Shown in pieces: positions 26,279 through 34,243 of a stretch of 64,000 nucleotides of DNA; the first letter of the stretch is position 1; each line of letters opens with the position of its first letter. The notes under the pieces are model-generated. The model did no database searches and was not told where the DNA came from. It worked only from the letters and a program-made list of their open reading frames with translations. Source of the DNA: Hoeflea sp. (lineage in GTDB: Bacteria > Pseudomonadota > Alphaproteobacteria > Rhizobiales > Rhizobiaceae); NCBI GenBank assembly GCA_019084245.1, contig JAHRFE010000029.1, forward strand, positions 214,326 through 278,325. Reading direction: 5' to 3'. A program made the translations under genes and the position numbers.

Positions 26279-26303
26279 GGAACCAAAAATCGAGTACGGC
26301 GTT
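26279..26303 (+). promoter_or_regulatory. EcfG-type promoter of the CsbD gene
   Basis: GGAAC (26279-26283), 16 bases, CGTT (26300-26303): a perfect match 67 bases before the CsbD start, in a 193-base gap with no other recognisable feature. Confidence 0.85.
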
Positions 26304-26369
26304 GATAATCCGAGCCGGCTGGCGAAGCAAAGAACGGCTGCCCGGCAAACTGTCACAAGGAGAAATTCT

Positions 26370-26567
26370 ATGAACTGGGATATGGTTGAAGGCAAATGGA
26401 AGGAATACCGCGGCAAGGCTCAGGCGCAGTGGGGCAAGCTCACCGATGACGACCTGGATGTTGTCGAAGGCCGCCGCGATGAGCTGGCCGGCAAGATTCA
26501 GGCCCGTTACGGCAAGACCCGCGACGAAGCCGAGAAGGAAATCGACAGCTGGCTTGAAAAGAAATAA
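26370..26567 (+). CDS. CsbD-family stress protein
   Basis: A 65-residue, charged CsbD-family protein (MNWDMVEGKWKEYRGKAQAQ, then WGKLTDDDLDVVEGRRDELA), the usual length of the family. CsbD proteins are abundant general-stress proteins of unknown mechanism. The ATG follows AAGGAG. It has its own perfect EcfG promoter and a strong terminator, so it is a single-gene unit. Confidence 0.93.
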   Translation: MNWDMVEGKWKEYRGKAQAQWGKLTDDDLDVVEGRRDELAGKIQARYGKTRDEAEKEIDSWLEKK

Positions 26568-26580
26568 TCACATATCGTAG

Positions 26581-26613
26581 GAGGCCCGGCAGACCACTGC
26601 CGGGTCTCTTTTT
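26581..26613 (+). terminator. Rho-independent terminator after the CsbD gene
   Basis: CCCGGCAG, ACCA, CTGCCGGG forms a perfect 8-bp stem that extends to GAG/CTC after one mismatch, followed by CTTTTT. It lies 14 bases past the CsbD stop. Confidence 0.85.
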
Positions 26614-26629
26614 GTGAAAGCCAGATCCG

Positions 26630-27418
26630 ATGTCGCCAGAAAGCCAGAGTGCGATCCCGCAAGATGCCAGCGCGCTGGTGAGGCGGCTGGGCCGGTCCAT
26701 GCTTCTCACCTCCGAGGAGGTCGAGTATCTGGAAACCATGCAGGTCAACCAGGCGTCGGTCGACAAGGGTGATGAATTTCTGCACGATGGCGAACCGTTG
26801 CGCCTGACCTTCCTTATTCGCAGCGGATGGGTCATGCGCTACAGGATAACCGCAGGCGGCCGCAGACTGATTATCGGAATATCCCTTCCAGGAGATTTCA
26901 TCGGCCTGCATGTCAATTTCAAGAACTCCTCGATCTATTCGGCGGCTGCGCTGACCAATTCGTCCCTGGCGCTGATCGAGCCTGTTCGTATACTCGAAAT
27001 CCATCGCCGCTTTCCGGTCCTCGCATCCGGTCTCGACTGGATGACCGTGCGCCACACCAATATTCTTGCAGAACACAAGGTTTCGCTGGGCGCCCGGACT
27101 GCCGCGCAACGGATCCTGCACTTTCTTCTGGAACTGTGGACCCGGCTTGAGCAGGTCGGGCTGGCCAATGGCAAGGGGTTCGAACTGGAACTCACCCAGG
27201 AGCAGATCGGCGACTGCATGGGTCTGTCGACCGTGCACGTGAACCGGTCCATCAGCCGTCTCTGCAAGGAGAACCTGGTGCGTATCGACAAGGGCATGGT
27301 TACATTTCCACAAGTGAACCGGTCGGTGAGCTTCGCCGATTTTGACGATCGGTTCCTGATGGAGTTTTCGACAAAGCCCGGCATGCCGGAACTGATCAAC
27401 AAAATTGCCTCAAACTGA
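26630..27418 (+). CDS. Crp/Fnr-family transcriptional regulator
   Basis: A 262-residue regulator with a cyclic-nucleotide-binding-like beta barrel (about 20-140, with LIRSGWVMRYRITAGGRRLI and PGDFIGLHVNF), a dimer helix (about 145-175) and a C-terminal winged HTH (LTQEQIGDCMGLSTVHVNRS at about 190-210). It lacks the N-terminal Cys cluster of Fnr, so it is not an iron-sulfur oxygen sensor. It begins just after the CsbD terminator. Similar Crp-like regulators are frequent in rhizobial stress islands; its target is unknown. Confidence 0.85.
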   Translation: MSPESQSAIPQDASALVRRLGRSMLLTSEEVEYLETMQVNQASVDKGDEFLHDGEPLRLTFLIRSGWVMRYRITAGGRRLIIGISLPGDFIGLHVNFKNSSIYSAAALTNSSLALIEPVRILEIHRRFPVLASGLDWMTVRHTNILAEHKVSLGARTAAQRILHFLLELWTRLEQVGLANGKGFELELTQEQIGDCMGLSTVHVNRSISRLCKENLVRIDKGMVTFPQVNRSVSFADFDDRFLMEFSTKPGMPELINKIASN

Positions 27419-27613
27419 TTCCGACTTAACCTGTGTAATAGACGGATATGCGTATGCGCCCTATCCGTGCAGCTGATTTAACCCGCCCGAGTTTCTCGGG
27501 CGCAACGAGCGGCTTGCATGTTCACCCGATCCGGCCTTGATGTAACACGCTTGCAAACGCGACATAAACGCCTTAGCGCATTATGCTGTCTCCCATTAAA
27601 GAAGGTAACAAGA

Positions 27614-29278
27614 GTGTTGTACCGCGTCCAACCAGTGCTGATCTTTGCAGTGGTCACGTTTGTCGGTTTGCTCACAGCTGCAGCGTCCTGGTACACCATT
27701 GACCACACCAATAAGATGAGCTTCTCGGCCATTGCCGAAAATGCTGTTCAGCGTCTGAGCGACCGGATCGACAGCCATATTCTGCTGGTCAAATCCACGG
27801 AGGCTTTCTTCGAAGCAACGGGCGAGGTGCCAAACGCCGCACAATTCAAGATATTTGTCGGGCATCTGCAGAAAAGCGAACAATTCAGAGGTGTCCAGGG
27901 CATCGGTTTTGCGCGCTATGTTCCGACTGGGCCGCAATCGGATGAAGTGATCGCGCGGGAGCTTGGTCAGAACTACGGAATTGCCCGCGCCCCCTGGCCC
28001 GAAACCAGCGAGGAAGCCCGTGTCCCCATCGTTCTTATGGAGCCGCAAAGCAGCCGTAGTCTCGGGGCGCTCGGGTTCGACATGTACTCGAACCCGGTCC
28101 GCCGCGCGGCTATCCTGGCCGCGCTGACAGAAGAGCGTCTGCGCGCCTCGGGCACCGTGGAGCTGGTTCGGGAGAATTCGAGCGACAGGCAGGCCGGCTT
28201 CGTGATGTACACTCCGTTCTTCGCCGCAGAGACCGGTCGTCCTGTCGGCTTTGTCTTCGCGCCGTTCCGGATCGGCGATCTGTTCGAATCGGCGCTCAGC
28301 CGGCTTCCCGTCCTGCCGGTTCACGTGACAGCCTGGGATGGGGAACCGGCCCAATCCAGCCGGATTTTTGAATCGTCGGGCGATCCTGAAAGCCGTTTTG
28401 GCATCGGGCAGAAAGTCAGGACCTCGCTGACAGTGGCAGGGCGCATCTGGACGCTCGAGATCCAGCCGTCCAAATCCTACACTCCGCCGGTCGACCAGAC
28501 CCGATCCTACATGCTGATGGTTGCCGCGGTGCTGCTGGCTGCGGCGCTGGCTGCATCTTCGCATTCCCAGCAACGGACGATTGAGGTCGGGGAGATCCTG
28601 CGCGAGGAGACGGAACGCGCGCTCACCGAGCGCGAGCTGCTGCTTCAGGAGATGAAGCACCGGATCAAGAACATGATCGCCCGGGTCCTGGCGATTTCGC
28701 GGCAAACGGCGCGAGCCTCCGAAGGACTGCCCGAATTCACCCAATCCTTTTCCGCGCGGCTGCAAGCCATGGCGGCATCACAGGACCTTTTGGCCCGTAC
28801 CGCATGGCAGGGCGCCGATCTTGAAACTCTGCTGGTTCAGGAGCTCAAGCAGCTCTTCGGCGATGATCCGATCGAGGACAAGTTCTCAGGCCCAAAAGTC
28901 GAGCTCAATGAAGCCGCGACACAGGCATTCGGGCTGGCGTTCCATGAACTGGCGACCAATGCCCTCAAATACGGTTCCGCCCGGTTCCCCGGTGGCGTGC
29001 TTGATATTGCATGGACCGTAACCTGGCAGCGCGGCAAGCAGACAGACCTGATCCTGACCTGGACTGAACGCAACGAAAAACCATTGGATGCACCCATGGC
29101 CGACGTACTTCCAGGCAAGGGCGGATTTGGAACCAGGCTGCTTGACGCCACCATCCGTGGTGAAATGGGTGGATCGATCTCTTCGATAAAAAGCGAATAT
29201 GGCATCGATGTCACCATCAGCGTGCCATATGACCGGGTGACATCGCGTCCGAGCACCACCCGGCCTGCGAAAAAATAA
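27614..29278 (+). CDS. CHASE-domain HWE histidine kinase
   Basis: A 554-residue membrane kinase. A transmembrane helix near residues 5-27 and another at about 295-315 flank a periplasmic CHASE domain (about 50-270; HLQKSEQFRGVQGIGFARYV is characteristic). The HWE core follows, with the His box LLQEMKHRIKNMIARVLAIS and the N box LAFHELATNALKYG. GTG at 27614 is chosen: it follows AAGAAGGT, while the stretch back to an ATG at 27518 uses codons foreign to this genome. It is a second plausible input to PhyR, sensing an extracytoplasmic signal. Confidence 0.85.
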   Translation: MLYRVQPVLIFAVVTFVGLLTAAASWYTIDHTNKMSFSAIAENAVQRLSDRIDSHILLVKSTEAFFEATGEVPNAAQFKIFVGHLQKSEQFRGVQGIGFARYVPTGPQSDEVIARELGQNYGIARAPWPETSEEARVPIVLMEPQSSRSLGALGFDMYSNPVRRAAILAALTEERLRASGTVELVRENSSDRQAGFVMYTPFFAAETGRPVGFVFAPFRIGDLFESALSRLPVLPVHVTAWDGEPAQSSRIFESSGDPESRFGIGQKVRTSLTVAGRIWTLEIQPSKSYTPPVDQTRSYMLMVAAVLLAAALAASSHSQQRTIEVGEILREETERALTERELLLQEMKHRIKNMIARVLAISRQTARASEGLPEFTQSFSARLQAMAASQDLLARTAWQGADLETLLVQELKQLFGDDPIEDKFSGPKVELNEAATQAFGLAFHELATNALKYGSARFPGGVLDIAWTVTWQRGKQTDLILTWTERNEKPLDAPMADVLPGKGGFGTRLLDATIRGEMGGSISSIKSEYGIDVTISVPYDRVTSRPSTTRPAKK

Positions 29279-29337
29279 CAGACCTGCAAACGGCCGATCC
29301 GGCGGTGAACCGATTGCATCTTAGTCGGCGGTCTGGC

Positions 29338-29362
29338 GGAACCATAAGCGCGTTCCGGCATT
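29338..29362 (+). promoter_or_regulatory. Possible EcfG-type promoter of the AI-2E family gene (one mismatch)
   Basis: GGAAC (29338-29342), 16 bases, CATT (29359-29362), 25 bases before the ATG at 29388. It shows the same one-base deviation in the -10 as the nepR promoter, which makes it more believable than an isolated mismatch. Confidence 0.5.
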
Positions 29363-29387
29363 GTCCCTGATTGATAGGGGTAACCGG

Positions 29388-30509
29388 ATGAGACACAAGT
29401 ACCGACTGGAACCGCCAGTGGTTCGGATCGCTGCGAGGTCCGGTATGGACGCCAACCTGCAATCTTTCTCGCGGATCGCCATCATCGTGATTGGCCTGGT
29501 CGTGGCCTTCGCGGGCCTGGATCAGGCCCAGCCGCTGCTTGCACCCATTTCGCTCGCCATTGTTACCGGCTTGATGGCGTCGCCCGTCGCTGCGGCGCTC
29601 GAACGGTTCATGCCGCCGGCGCTGTCTGCGGCCATCGTCGTGCTGTTGTTTCTGGGATTGATTGCGTCTGCACTCACCCTGTTTTCCATGCCATTGTCGA
29701 TCTGGATGGACCGGTTGCCGGAAATCTGGCAGGAATTGCAGCGTCACTTGCTGGATTGGCGGACCGTCATCGACACTCTTGGCGGTGTTCAGGAACAGAT
29801 CCGCTCGATATCCGGCGGAGAGGCCGCGATGAAGGTCGAGATCGAGGACAGCTCGGCGGTTGAGGATATCGCCACGCTTGCCCCGGCGCTGATGGCGCAG
29901 ATCATTCTGTTCCTGGCGAGCCTTTATTTCTTCCTCGCCACCCGCCATTCCTTGCGCGCCAGCATCCTGTCCCTGTGCTTCAGCCGCCGCTCGCGGCTTC
30001 GCACCGCCCGGATGTTCCGTGACACCGAGTGGTTCGTGTCACGATACCTGCTGTCTATTACCGTCATCAATGCAGGTCTCGGGATCGCCACCACTGTCGC
30101 GATGTGGCTTCTTGGCGTGCCGCAGCCCTATCTCTGGGGCATGCTGGCCTTCATCCTCAACTATGTCGTCTATATCGGTCCCGCGGTCATGGCCGGGATC
30201 CTGCTGGGTGTGGGCCTGGCCACCTGGGATTCGCCACCGGCGATCTTCCTGCCCGTGGCGGCCTTTCTCTCTCTCAACATGATCGAAGCCCAGTTCGTCA
30301 CTCCCCAGGTGATCGGCCGCTCGGTCACGCTCAGCCCGTTTCTGGTGTTCCTGTCACTGGCTTTCTGGATCTGGCTGTGGGGCCCGATCGGCGGATTGCT
30401 TGCGGTTCCGTTTTTGCTCATCGGCCATGCAGTGATGCGCAATTCGCTTCTGCTGAACCCGTCAAGACCAAATCTGAACCGTCGTGACGCGATCTCACCG
30501 ACACGATAA
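29388..30509 (+). CDS. AI-2E family (PerM/TqsA-like) transporter
   Basis: A 373-residue integral membrane protein with about eight hydrophobic segments and a long loop in the middle (about 100-170), the AI-2E transporter layout. The conserved end QPYLWGMLAFILNYVVYIGP and LLAVPFLLIG are visible. The ATG at 29388 follows AGGGG; nine upstream codons are excluded. Members export signals or ions or serve as sodium/proton antiporters, and the substrate cannot be inferred. A near-match EcfG promoter suggests stress induction. Confidence 0.85.
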   Translation: MRHKYRLEPPVVRIAARSGMDANLQSFSRIAIIVIGLVVAFAGLDQAQPLLAPISLAIVTGLMASPVAAALERFMPPALSAAIVVLLFLGLIASALTLFSMPLSIWMDRLPEIWQELQRHLLDWRTVIDTLGGVQEQIRSISGGEAAMKVEIEDSSAVEDIATLAPALMAQIILFLASLYFFLATRHSLRASILSLCFSRRSRLRTARMFRDTEWFVSRYLLSITVINAGLGIATTVAMWLLGVPQPYLWGMLAFILNYVVYIGPAVMAGILLGVGLATWDSPPAIFLPVAAFLSLNMIEAQFVTPQVIGRSVTLSPFLVFLSLAFWIWLWGPIGGLLAVPFLLIGHAVMRNSLLLNPSRPNLNRRDAISPTR

Positions 30510-30530
30510 CCAAAAAAAACTGCGTCTAGA

Positions 30531-30555
30531 GGAACCAAGAGCAGGGGCAAGCGTT
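30531..30555 (+). promoter_or_regulatory. EcfG-type promoter of the PRC-barrel gene
   Basis: GGAAC (30531-30535), 16 bases, CGTT (30552-30555): a perfect match 90 bases before the start of the PRC-barrel gene. Confidence 0.85.
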
Positions 30556-30644
30556 TCTGTCCTGTAACCGCCGCCGAGCCAGCCCCGCGCTCTCACACAC
30601 GGACCGGCCCGGCGCACACCTTTCGATGCAAAGAGGAATTTACC

Positions 30645-31628
30645 ATGTTTAAGATGCTTTTGGCCAGCACGGCCTTGACCGCACTTGTGACCACGTCGGC
30701 TTTCGCCCAGACGGCCCCGGCGACACCGGACACGAATGCAGCGACAACCACCACTGAAACCTCCCCAACCGCCACGGCAGATGCCACCGGCGCCATGCAC
30801 GGCGCAACGCTTGCGAGCGATCTCATCGGCGCCAACGTCTATGAATCGTCTGCTCAGGACGCAGCTTCGATTGGCGAGATCAACGACATCGTCGTCAGCC
30901 CTGAAGGCGAAGTTTCGTCCGTCATTGTCGGCGTCGGCGGCTTCCTCGGAATCGGCGAAAAGGATGTCGAAGTCGAGTACAGCACCATTGAATGGGCCGA
31001 CCGCGACGGCCAGCGCTGGATTGTTGCGAACATGACCCGCGAGCAGCTTGAAGCCGCTCCGGCCTTCGATCGCACCAATATCTACACCGAAGCCCAGTCG
31101 CAGCCGGAAGGCATGGACGCCAATCAGAACATGACGGCGACTGACAACAACATGGCGCCCGGAACCGACACGACCATGGCGCCTGGCACCGACCAGACAG
31201 CCGGACAGACGACAGCGGAACGGGTTCAGGACGGCACCAGCGCCGTTGCACCCGCCGAAGAGCAGGCCCAGGTCATTGATCGCATGACGATGACTGAAGT
31301 GGGCACTGGCGACTATACTGCCGATGACCTGACCGGTCGCACTGTCTATGGCGCCAATGACGAAAACATTGGTGAAGTCGGCGACGTGCTGATCAGCGCC
31401 GACAACCAGATCGAAGGCTTCGTCATCAATGTTGGCGGCTTCCTGGGCATGGGTGAAAAGGAAGTGGCGGTTTCGCCGGAGAACCTTGACATCCGCGCCG
31501 ACGCTGATGGCGGGCTGATTGTCTTCACGCCGTTCACCAAGGAACAGCTGGAAGCACAGCCGGAATATTCCGAAGAAACATGGGCCTCAGACCGCGATTC
31601 CGTGATCATGATGGCGCCGGTTCGCTAA
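30645..31628 (+). CDS. Secreted protein with two PRC-barrel domains
   Basis: A 327-residue protein with a signal peptide (MFKMLLASTALTALVTTSAF, cleavage near AFAQ). A Thr/Ala-rich stretch leads to two PRC-barrel domains, about 57-140 and 225-315. Each has the same core: GEINDIVVSPEGEVSSVIVG with VGGFLGIGEKDVEV in the first, and GEVGDVLISADNQIEGFVIN with VGGFLGMGEKEVAV in the second, evidence of internal duplication. The linker (about 155-200) is low complexity with a repeated MAPGTD. Such periplasmic proteins are common rhizobial stress-regulon members. It has a perfect EcfG promoter. Confidence 0.88.
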   Translation: MFKMLLASTALTALVTTSAFAQTAPATPDTNAATTTTETSPTATADATGAMHGATLASDLIGANVYESSAQDAASIGEINDIVVSPEGEVSSVIVGVGGFLGIGEKDVEVEYSTIEWADRDGQRWIVANMTREQLEAAPAFDRTNIYTEAQSQPEGMDANQNMTATDNNMAPGTDTTMAPGTDQTAGQTTAERVQDGTSAVAPAEEQAQVIDRMTMTEVGTGDYTADDLTGRTVYGANDENIGEVGDVLISADNQIEGFVINVGGFLGMGEKEVAVSPENLDIRADADGGLIVFTPFTKEQLEAQPEYSEETWASDRDSVIMMAPVR

Positions 31629-31651
31629 GCCAGGCAATGCCGAAATGAAAG

Positions 31652-31687
31652 ATGGCCGTCGGAGAAATCCGGCGGTCATTTTATTTT
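31652..31687 (+). terminator. Rho-independent terminator after the PRC-barrel gene
   Basis: ATGGCCGTCGG, AGAAAT, CCGGCGGTCAT forms an 11-bp stem with two G-T pairs, followed by TTTATTTT. It ends the PRC-barrel transcript before the next EcfG promoter. Confidence 0.75.
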
Positions 31688-31708
31688 GGAAAAATCGATG
31701 GATCGCCC

Positions 31709-31733
31709 GGAACCTATTCGGGCGTCATGCGTT
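31709..31733 (+). promoter_or_regulatory. EcfG-type promoter of the DUF883-to-dps gene set
   Basis: GGAAC (31709-31713), 16 bases, CGTT (31730-31733), 32 bases before the DUF883-like start. No other EcfG match was found before dps, so the four genes 31765-33314 may share this promoter. Confidence 0.85.
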
Positions 31734-31764
31734 GGTGACGTGAAATCAAGCAAGGAGATTCAAC

Positions 31765-32076
31765 ATGGCTTCAACAAATAAATCGCATTCGATTGATGAG
31801 ATTGCGGAACGCACAGCGAAAATCCGGGAAGATTTGGCAGCTCTTGGAGAAGCCCTTGCCGGCGCTGGCGCAATGCAGGCAGGCGTTGCCCGGGACGCTG
31901 CGGAAAAGCGCGTCGAGGAGGTGCTGCACAGCGGCCAAAAGCTTGTTTCCGAAATGTCCGGCCAGTTTTCGAGCGCCGAAAAGAAAGTCGTCGCCAATGT
32001 GCGCGAACATCCGCTGCAGTCGCTCGGCATCGCTGTTGCAGCCGGTTTCCTGGCCGCCTTGCTGATGCGCAGGTAG
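31765..32076 (+). CDS. DUF883 (ElaB/YqjD-like) membrane-anchored protein
   Basis: A 103-residue protein with a long charged helix (about 10-75), then a C-terminal membrane anchor with the family ending (REHPLQSLGIAVAAGFLAAL, followed by LMRR). ElaB/YqjD-type proteins tether to the inner membrane and in enterobacteria bind ribosomes in stationary phase; that role is not shown here. AAGGAG lies ahead of the ATG. It is the first gene behind a perfect EcfG promoter and precedes two other small membrane proteins and dps. Confidence 0.85.
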   Translation: MASTNKSHSIDEIAERTAKIREDLAALGEALAGAGAMQAGVARDAAEKRVEEVLHSGQKLVSEMSGQFSSAEKKVVANVREHPLQSLGIAVAAGFLAALLMRR

Positions 32077-32083
32077 GACCAGC

Positions 32084-32497
32084 ATGTTTTCGGCTTTTCC
32101 CCTGACCAGCCTTGTCTCGGCCTTTGCCGGCGCCAAGGCGCGCCAGATCAAGCGGGATGCCGCGTTGTTCGCGATCGTTGCCTTGATGGTGGTGTTGGCA
32201 AGCATCTCGCTGATGGGGGCCTTTGCAGCCTTCGTCGCTCAGACCCATGGCATCGTCATCGGCCTGCTGTCCGCAGCGGCGCTTGCGACCTTCCTGGGAT
32301 TGGTCGCGATCACTGTCCGGGCCGTGTTGCACAGGAGAGCCTTGCGGCGCCAGCGATTGGCTACGACCAGTGCCGCATCGGTACTGGCCGTGTCGACGGC
32401 GTCGAACCTGATCGCCCAGAACAAAACCATGGCCATCGCCGCCGGTGTCGTGATCGGCGTGATAGCGGGCTCCCTCGTCCGCTCAGGCCGCAGTTGA
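32084..32497 (+). CDS. Small membrane protein, phage-holin-superfamily-like
   Basis: A 137-residue protein with three or four hydrophobic segments (about 25-47, 55-80, 110-130) and a basic loop RRALRRQRL. It starts seven bases after the DUF883-like stop. Genes of this type are often paired with DUF883 genes in stress operons, and the pair may form a membrane complex. No enzymatic motif is visible, so function is unknown. Confidence 0.75.
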   Translation: MFSAFPLTSLVSAFAGAKARQIKRDAALFAIVALMVVLASISLMGAFAAFVAQTHGIVIGLLSAAALATFLGLVAITVRAVLHRRALRRQRLATTSAASVLAVSTASNLIAQNKTMAIAAGVVIGVIAGSLVRSGRS

Positions 32498-32519
32498 AGT
32501 CCAAAAAGGAGCATCAAAG

Positions 32520-32753
32520 ATGCCCACACCGAAAGATCCCACAAAAGTTCGCCAGGGCCAGCTTGGTAAGCAGGTTCTCGTAATCCTGGTTGTCAGCCTG
32601 ACGCTGGCACTGGTGGCCGGATGGGTCCTCTGGGGCGTCTTCGCCAATGATGAGGGCACGATCCCGCAGGCTTTCTCAGTTCCTTCGGAACAGCCGGCGA
32701 TGTCTGAGCCCTCGACACCGCCTGTACTCTCGGCCTCCTCCGGGTCCGACTGA
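32520..32753 (+). CDS. Small single-pass membrane protein
   Basis: A 77-residue protein with a charged N-terminus (MPTPKDPTKVRQGQLGKQ), one transmembrane helix (about 19-43, VLVILVVSLTLALVAGWVLW) and a Pro/Ser-rich tail likely in the periplasm. AAGGAG precedes the start. It lies between a holin-like membrane protein gene and dps. No family is recognised with confidence. Confidence 0.65.
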   Translation: MPTPKDPTKVRQGQLGKQVLVILVVSLTLALVAGWVLWGVFANDEGTIPQAFSVPSEQPAMSEPSTPPVLSASSGSD

Positions 32754-32798
32754 GCACATCCGCGTATTTCCGCAAGATTGAATCAAGAGGTAGATCCC

Positions 32799-33314
32799 AT
32801 GAGCAAGTCAGCAATCGCCAGTCTTTCTCCCGAAACGTCCAAAGACACCCTCCATACCGGTCTCAAGGCAGATTACCGCAAGGCCATTTCCGGCGATCTC
32901 TCGGACATTCTGGCCGCGACCTACCGCCTGACGATCAAGAGCCACGTGTATCACTGGAATGTGGTTGGTCCTATCTTCAAGCCGATCCACGACCTGACCG
33001 AAGAGCACTACAATGCTCTGTTTGCGGCGACCGACGTCATCGCCGAACGGATCCGCGCGCTGGGTCACCTGGCTCCGGTCAGCTTCGGAATGACCAAGTC
33101 CTTCGCGCCCACCAAGTCCGATGTCGATCACGCCTCGGCGCATGACATGGTGTCTGATCTGATTTCAGAGCACGAGCAGGCCGTGCGCGACATGCGCATC
33201 GCAGCCGCAAAGGCCGGCGAGAATGACGACATGGTCACCGAAGACATGCTGACCGAGCGTCTGGGCTTCCATGAAAAGGCGCTGTGGATGCTCCGCGCCA
33301 TTGTCGCGGAATAA
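32799..33314 (+). CDS. dps: Dps-family DNA-protecting ferritin-like protein
   Basis: A 171-residue Dps. The dinuclear ferroxidase ligands of the family are visible: His in TIKSHVYHWNVVGPIFKPIH, then the Glu/Asp in LTEEHYNALFAATDVIAERI. Dps oligomers oxidise and store Fe(II) with peroxide and coat DNA in stress. ATG at 32799 follows AGAGGT at good spacing; an upstream ATG is not used. It is probably the last gene of the EcfG-driven set starting at 31709. Confidence 0.93.
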   Translation: MSKSAIASLSPETSKDTLHTGLKADYRKAISGDLSDILAATYRLTIKSHVYHWNVVGPIFKPIHDLTEEHYNALFAATDVIAERIRALGHLAPVSFGMTKSFAPTKSDVDHASAHDMVSDLISEHEQAVRDMRIAAAKAGENDDMVTEDMLTERLGFHEKALWMLRAIVAE

Positions 33315-33377
33315 CACGGTTTCCTTGGTTTGAGACGCTTCCCCGGGCGTGCTCGAACAAGCCTGACTTCAACACAT

Positions 33378-33420
33378 TTCGGCGCTGCCTGTGATTTTCG
33401 ACAAGCGGCGCCGAATTCGT
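33378..33420. terminator. Possible terminator after dps
   Basis: TTCGGCGC (33378-33385) and GCGCCGAA (33408-33415) form a perfect 8-bp stem with a 22-base loop, followed by TTCGTTTTG. It lies in the gap between dps and the convergent GntR gene and may serve either direction. Confidence 0.45.
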
Positions 33421-33448
33421 TTTGCCCGCGCTTCGGGCGCCTCGCGCG

Positions 33449-34237
33449 TCATGACTTCGGCCGCGGACGTTCGCGCAGGGCGGCCCGCTCCAGCATGTAT
33501 CTTGCCGCTTCGCCCATGTGCTCGCGCATGATCTCGCGCGCCCGCTCCGCGTCACCGGCCTTGATGGCGCGGAGCAGTCGGACCTGGTAGTTGAGGCCCG
33601 TTTCGCGCAGGCCGGGATTGGACAGATGATAGATCTCGCGGCACACCGTCAGGTCACGCAGCAGGCTCAGCAGGAAGACGGCGACAAAGCCCATCACCCG
33701 GTTTGGGCTGTTGCGGGCAAGCTCGGCATGGAAATCGAGCTCGGCCAGACGCTGGCGATATTCCTCTTCCCCGGACTCCGGCTCAGCCTCATAGAGGCGG
33801 ATCGTATCCTGCAGCGCCTTGAAGGAATCGGTGGACATCGGGCCCGTTGCAGCCGATGCAGCAAGCTCCGGCTCGATCAGCATGCGTATCTGATAGATGT
33901 CGGCGATCGTCGGCGGCGAAAACAGGAACAGGTTGTCGAGCATGCGGAGCGCGTTTTCCGGCGCGATCGCCGCGACGAACGCCCCTCCGCCCGGCCCGGT
34001 CCTAGTGGTGACCAGCCCCTGGAATTCCAGCAGCTTCAATGCCTCGCGCAGGGTGCCGCGCGACACCTTGAGCGTATCCGGGTCGAGCCAGTCCGCCGGC
34101 ACACGATCGCCCGGAGCAAGGGCCGTTTCCATGATCCTGTCGCGAATCTTGTCGGCGGTGATATCGGGGCGTTTGCGCTTCCTTGCCGCCGGCGGCACCA
34201 CGGGCGTTATGTTTGACCTGTCCGACATGTCTGCCAT
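33449..34237 (-). CDS. GntR-family (FCD) regulator of the peptide importer
   Basis: A 262-residue GntR regulator of the FadR/FCD subfamily. The winged HTH spans about 25-90 (KIRDRIMETALAPGDRVPAD; VSRGTLREALKLLEFQGLV) and an all-helical FCD effector domain spans about 110-245, with metal-binding His/Asp/Arg positions such as ELDFHAELAR. It starts six bases downstream of the importer ATPase gene on the same strand, so it is the last gene of the importer operon and likely regulates it in response to the imported compound. Confidence 0.88.
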   Translation of the reverse strand: MADMSDRSNITPVVPPAARKRKRPDITADKIRDRIMETALAPGDRVPADWLDPDTLKVSRGTLREALKLLEFQGLVTTRTGPGGGAFVAAIAPENALRMLDNLFLFSPPTIADIYQIRMLIEPELAASAATGPMSTDSFKALQDTIRLYEAEPESGEEEYRQRLAELDFHAELARNSPNRVMGFVAVFLLSLLRDLTVCREIYHLSNPGLRETGLNYQVRLLRAIKAGDAERAREIMREHMGEAARYMLERAALRERPRPKS

Positions 34238-34243
34238 TCCGGC

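Noticed and set aside
27518-27613. ATG start 32 codons upstream for the CHASE kinase
   Set aside because: Rare codons for this genome (TTA, GTA, AGA) fill the stretch and no good ribosome site is present; GTG 27614 has one.
29338-29355. GGAAC followed by CGTT at 8 bases
   Set aside because: The spacing is far too short for an EcfG promoter; only the CATT at 16 bases is worth noting.
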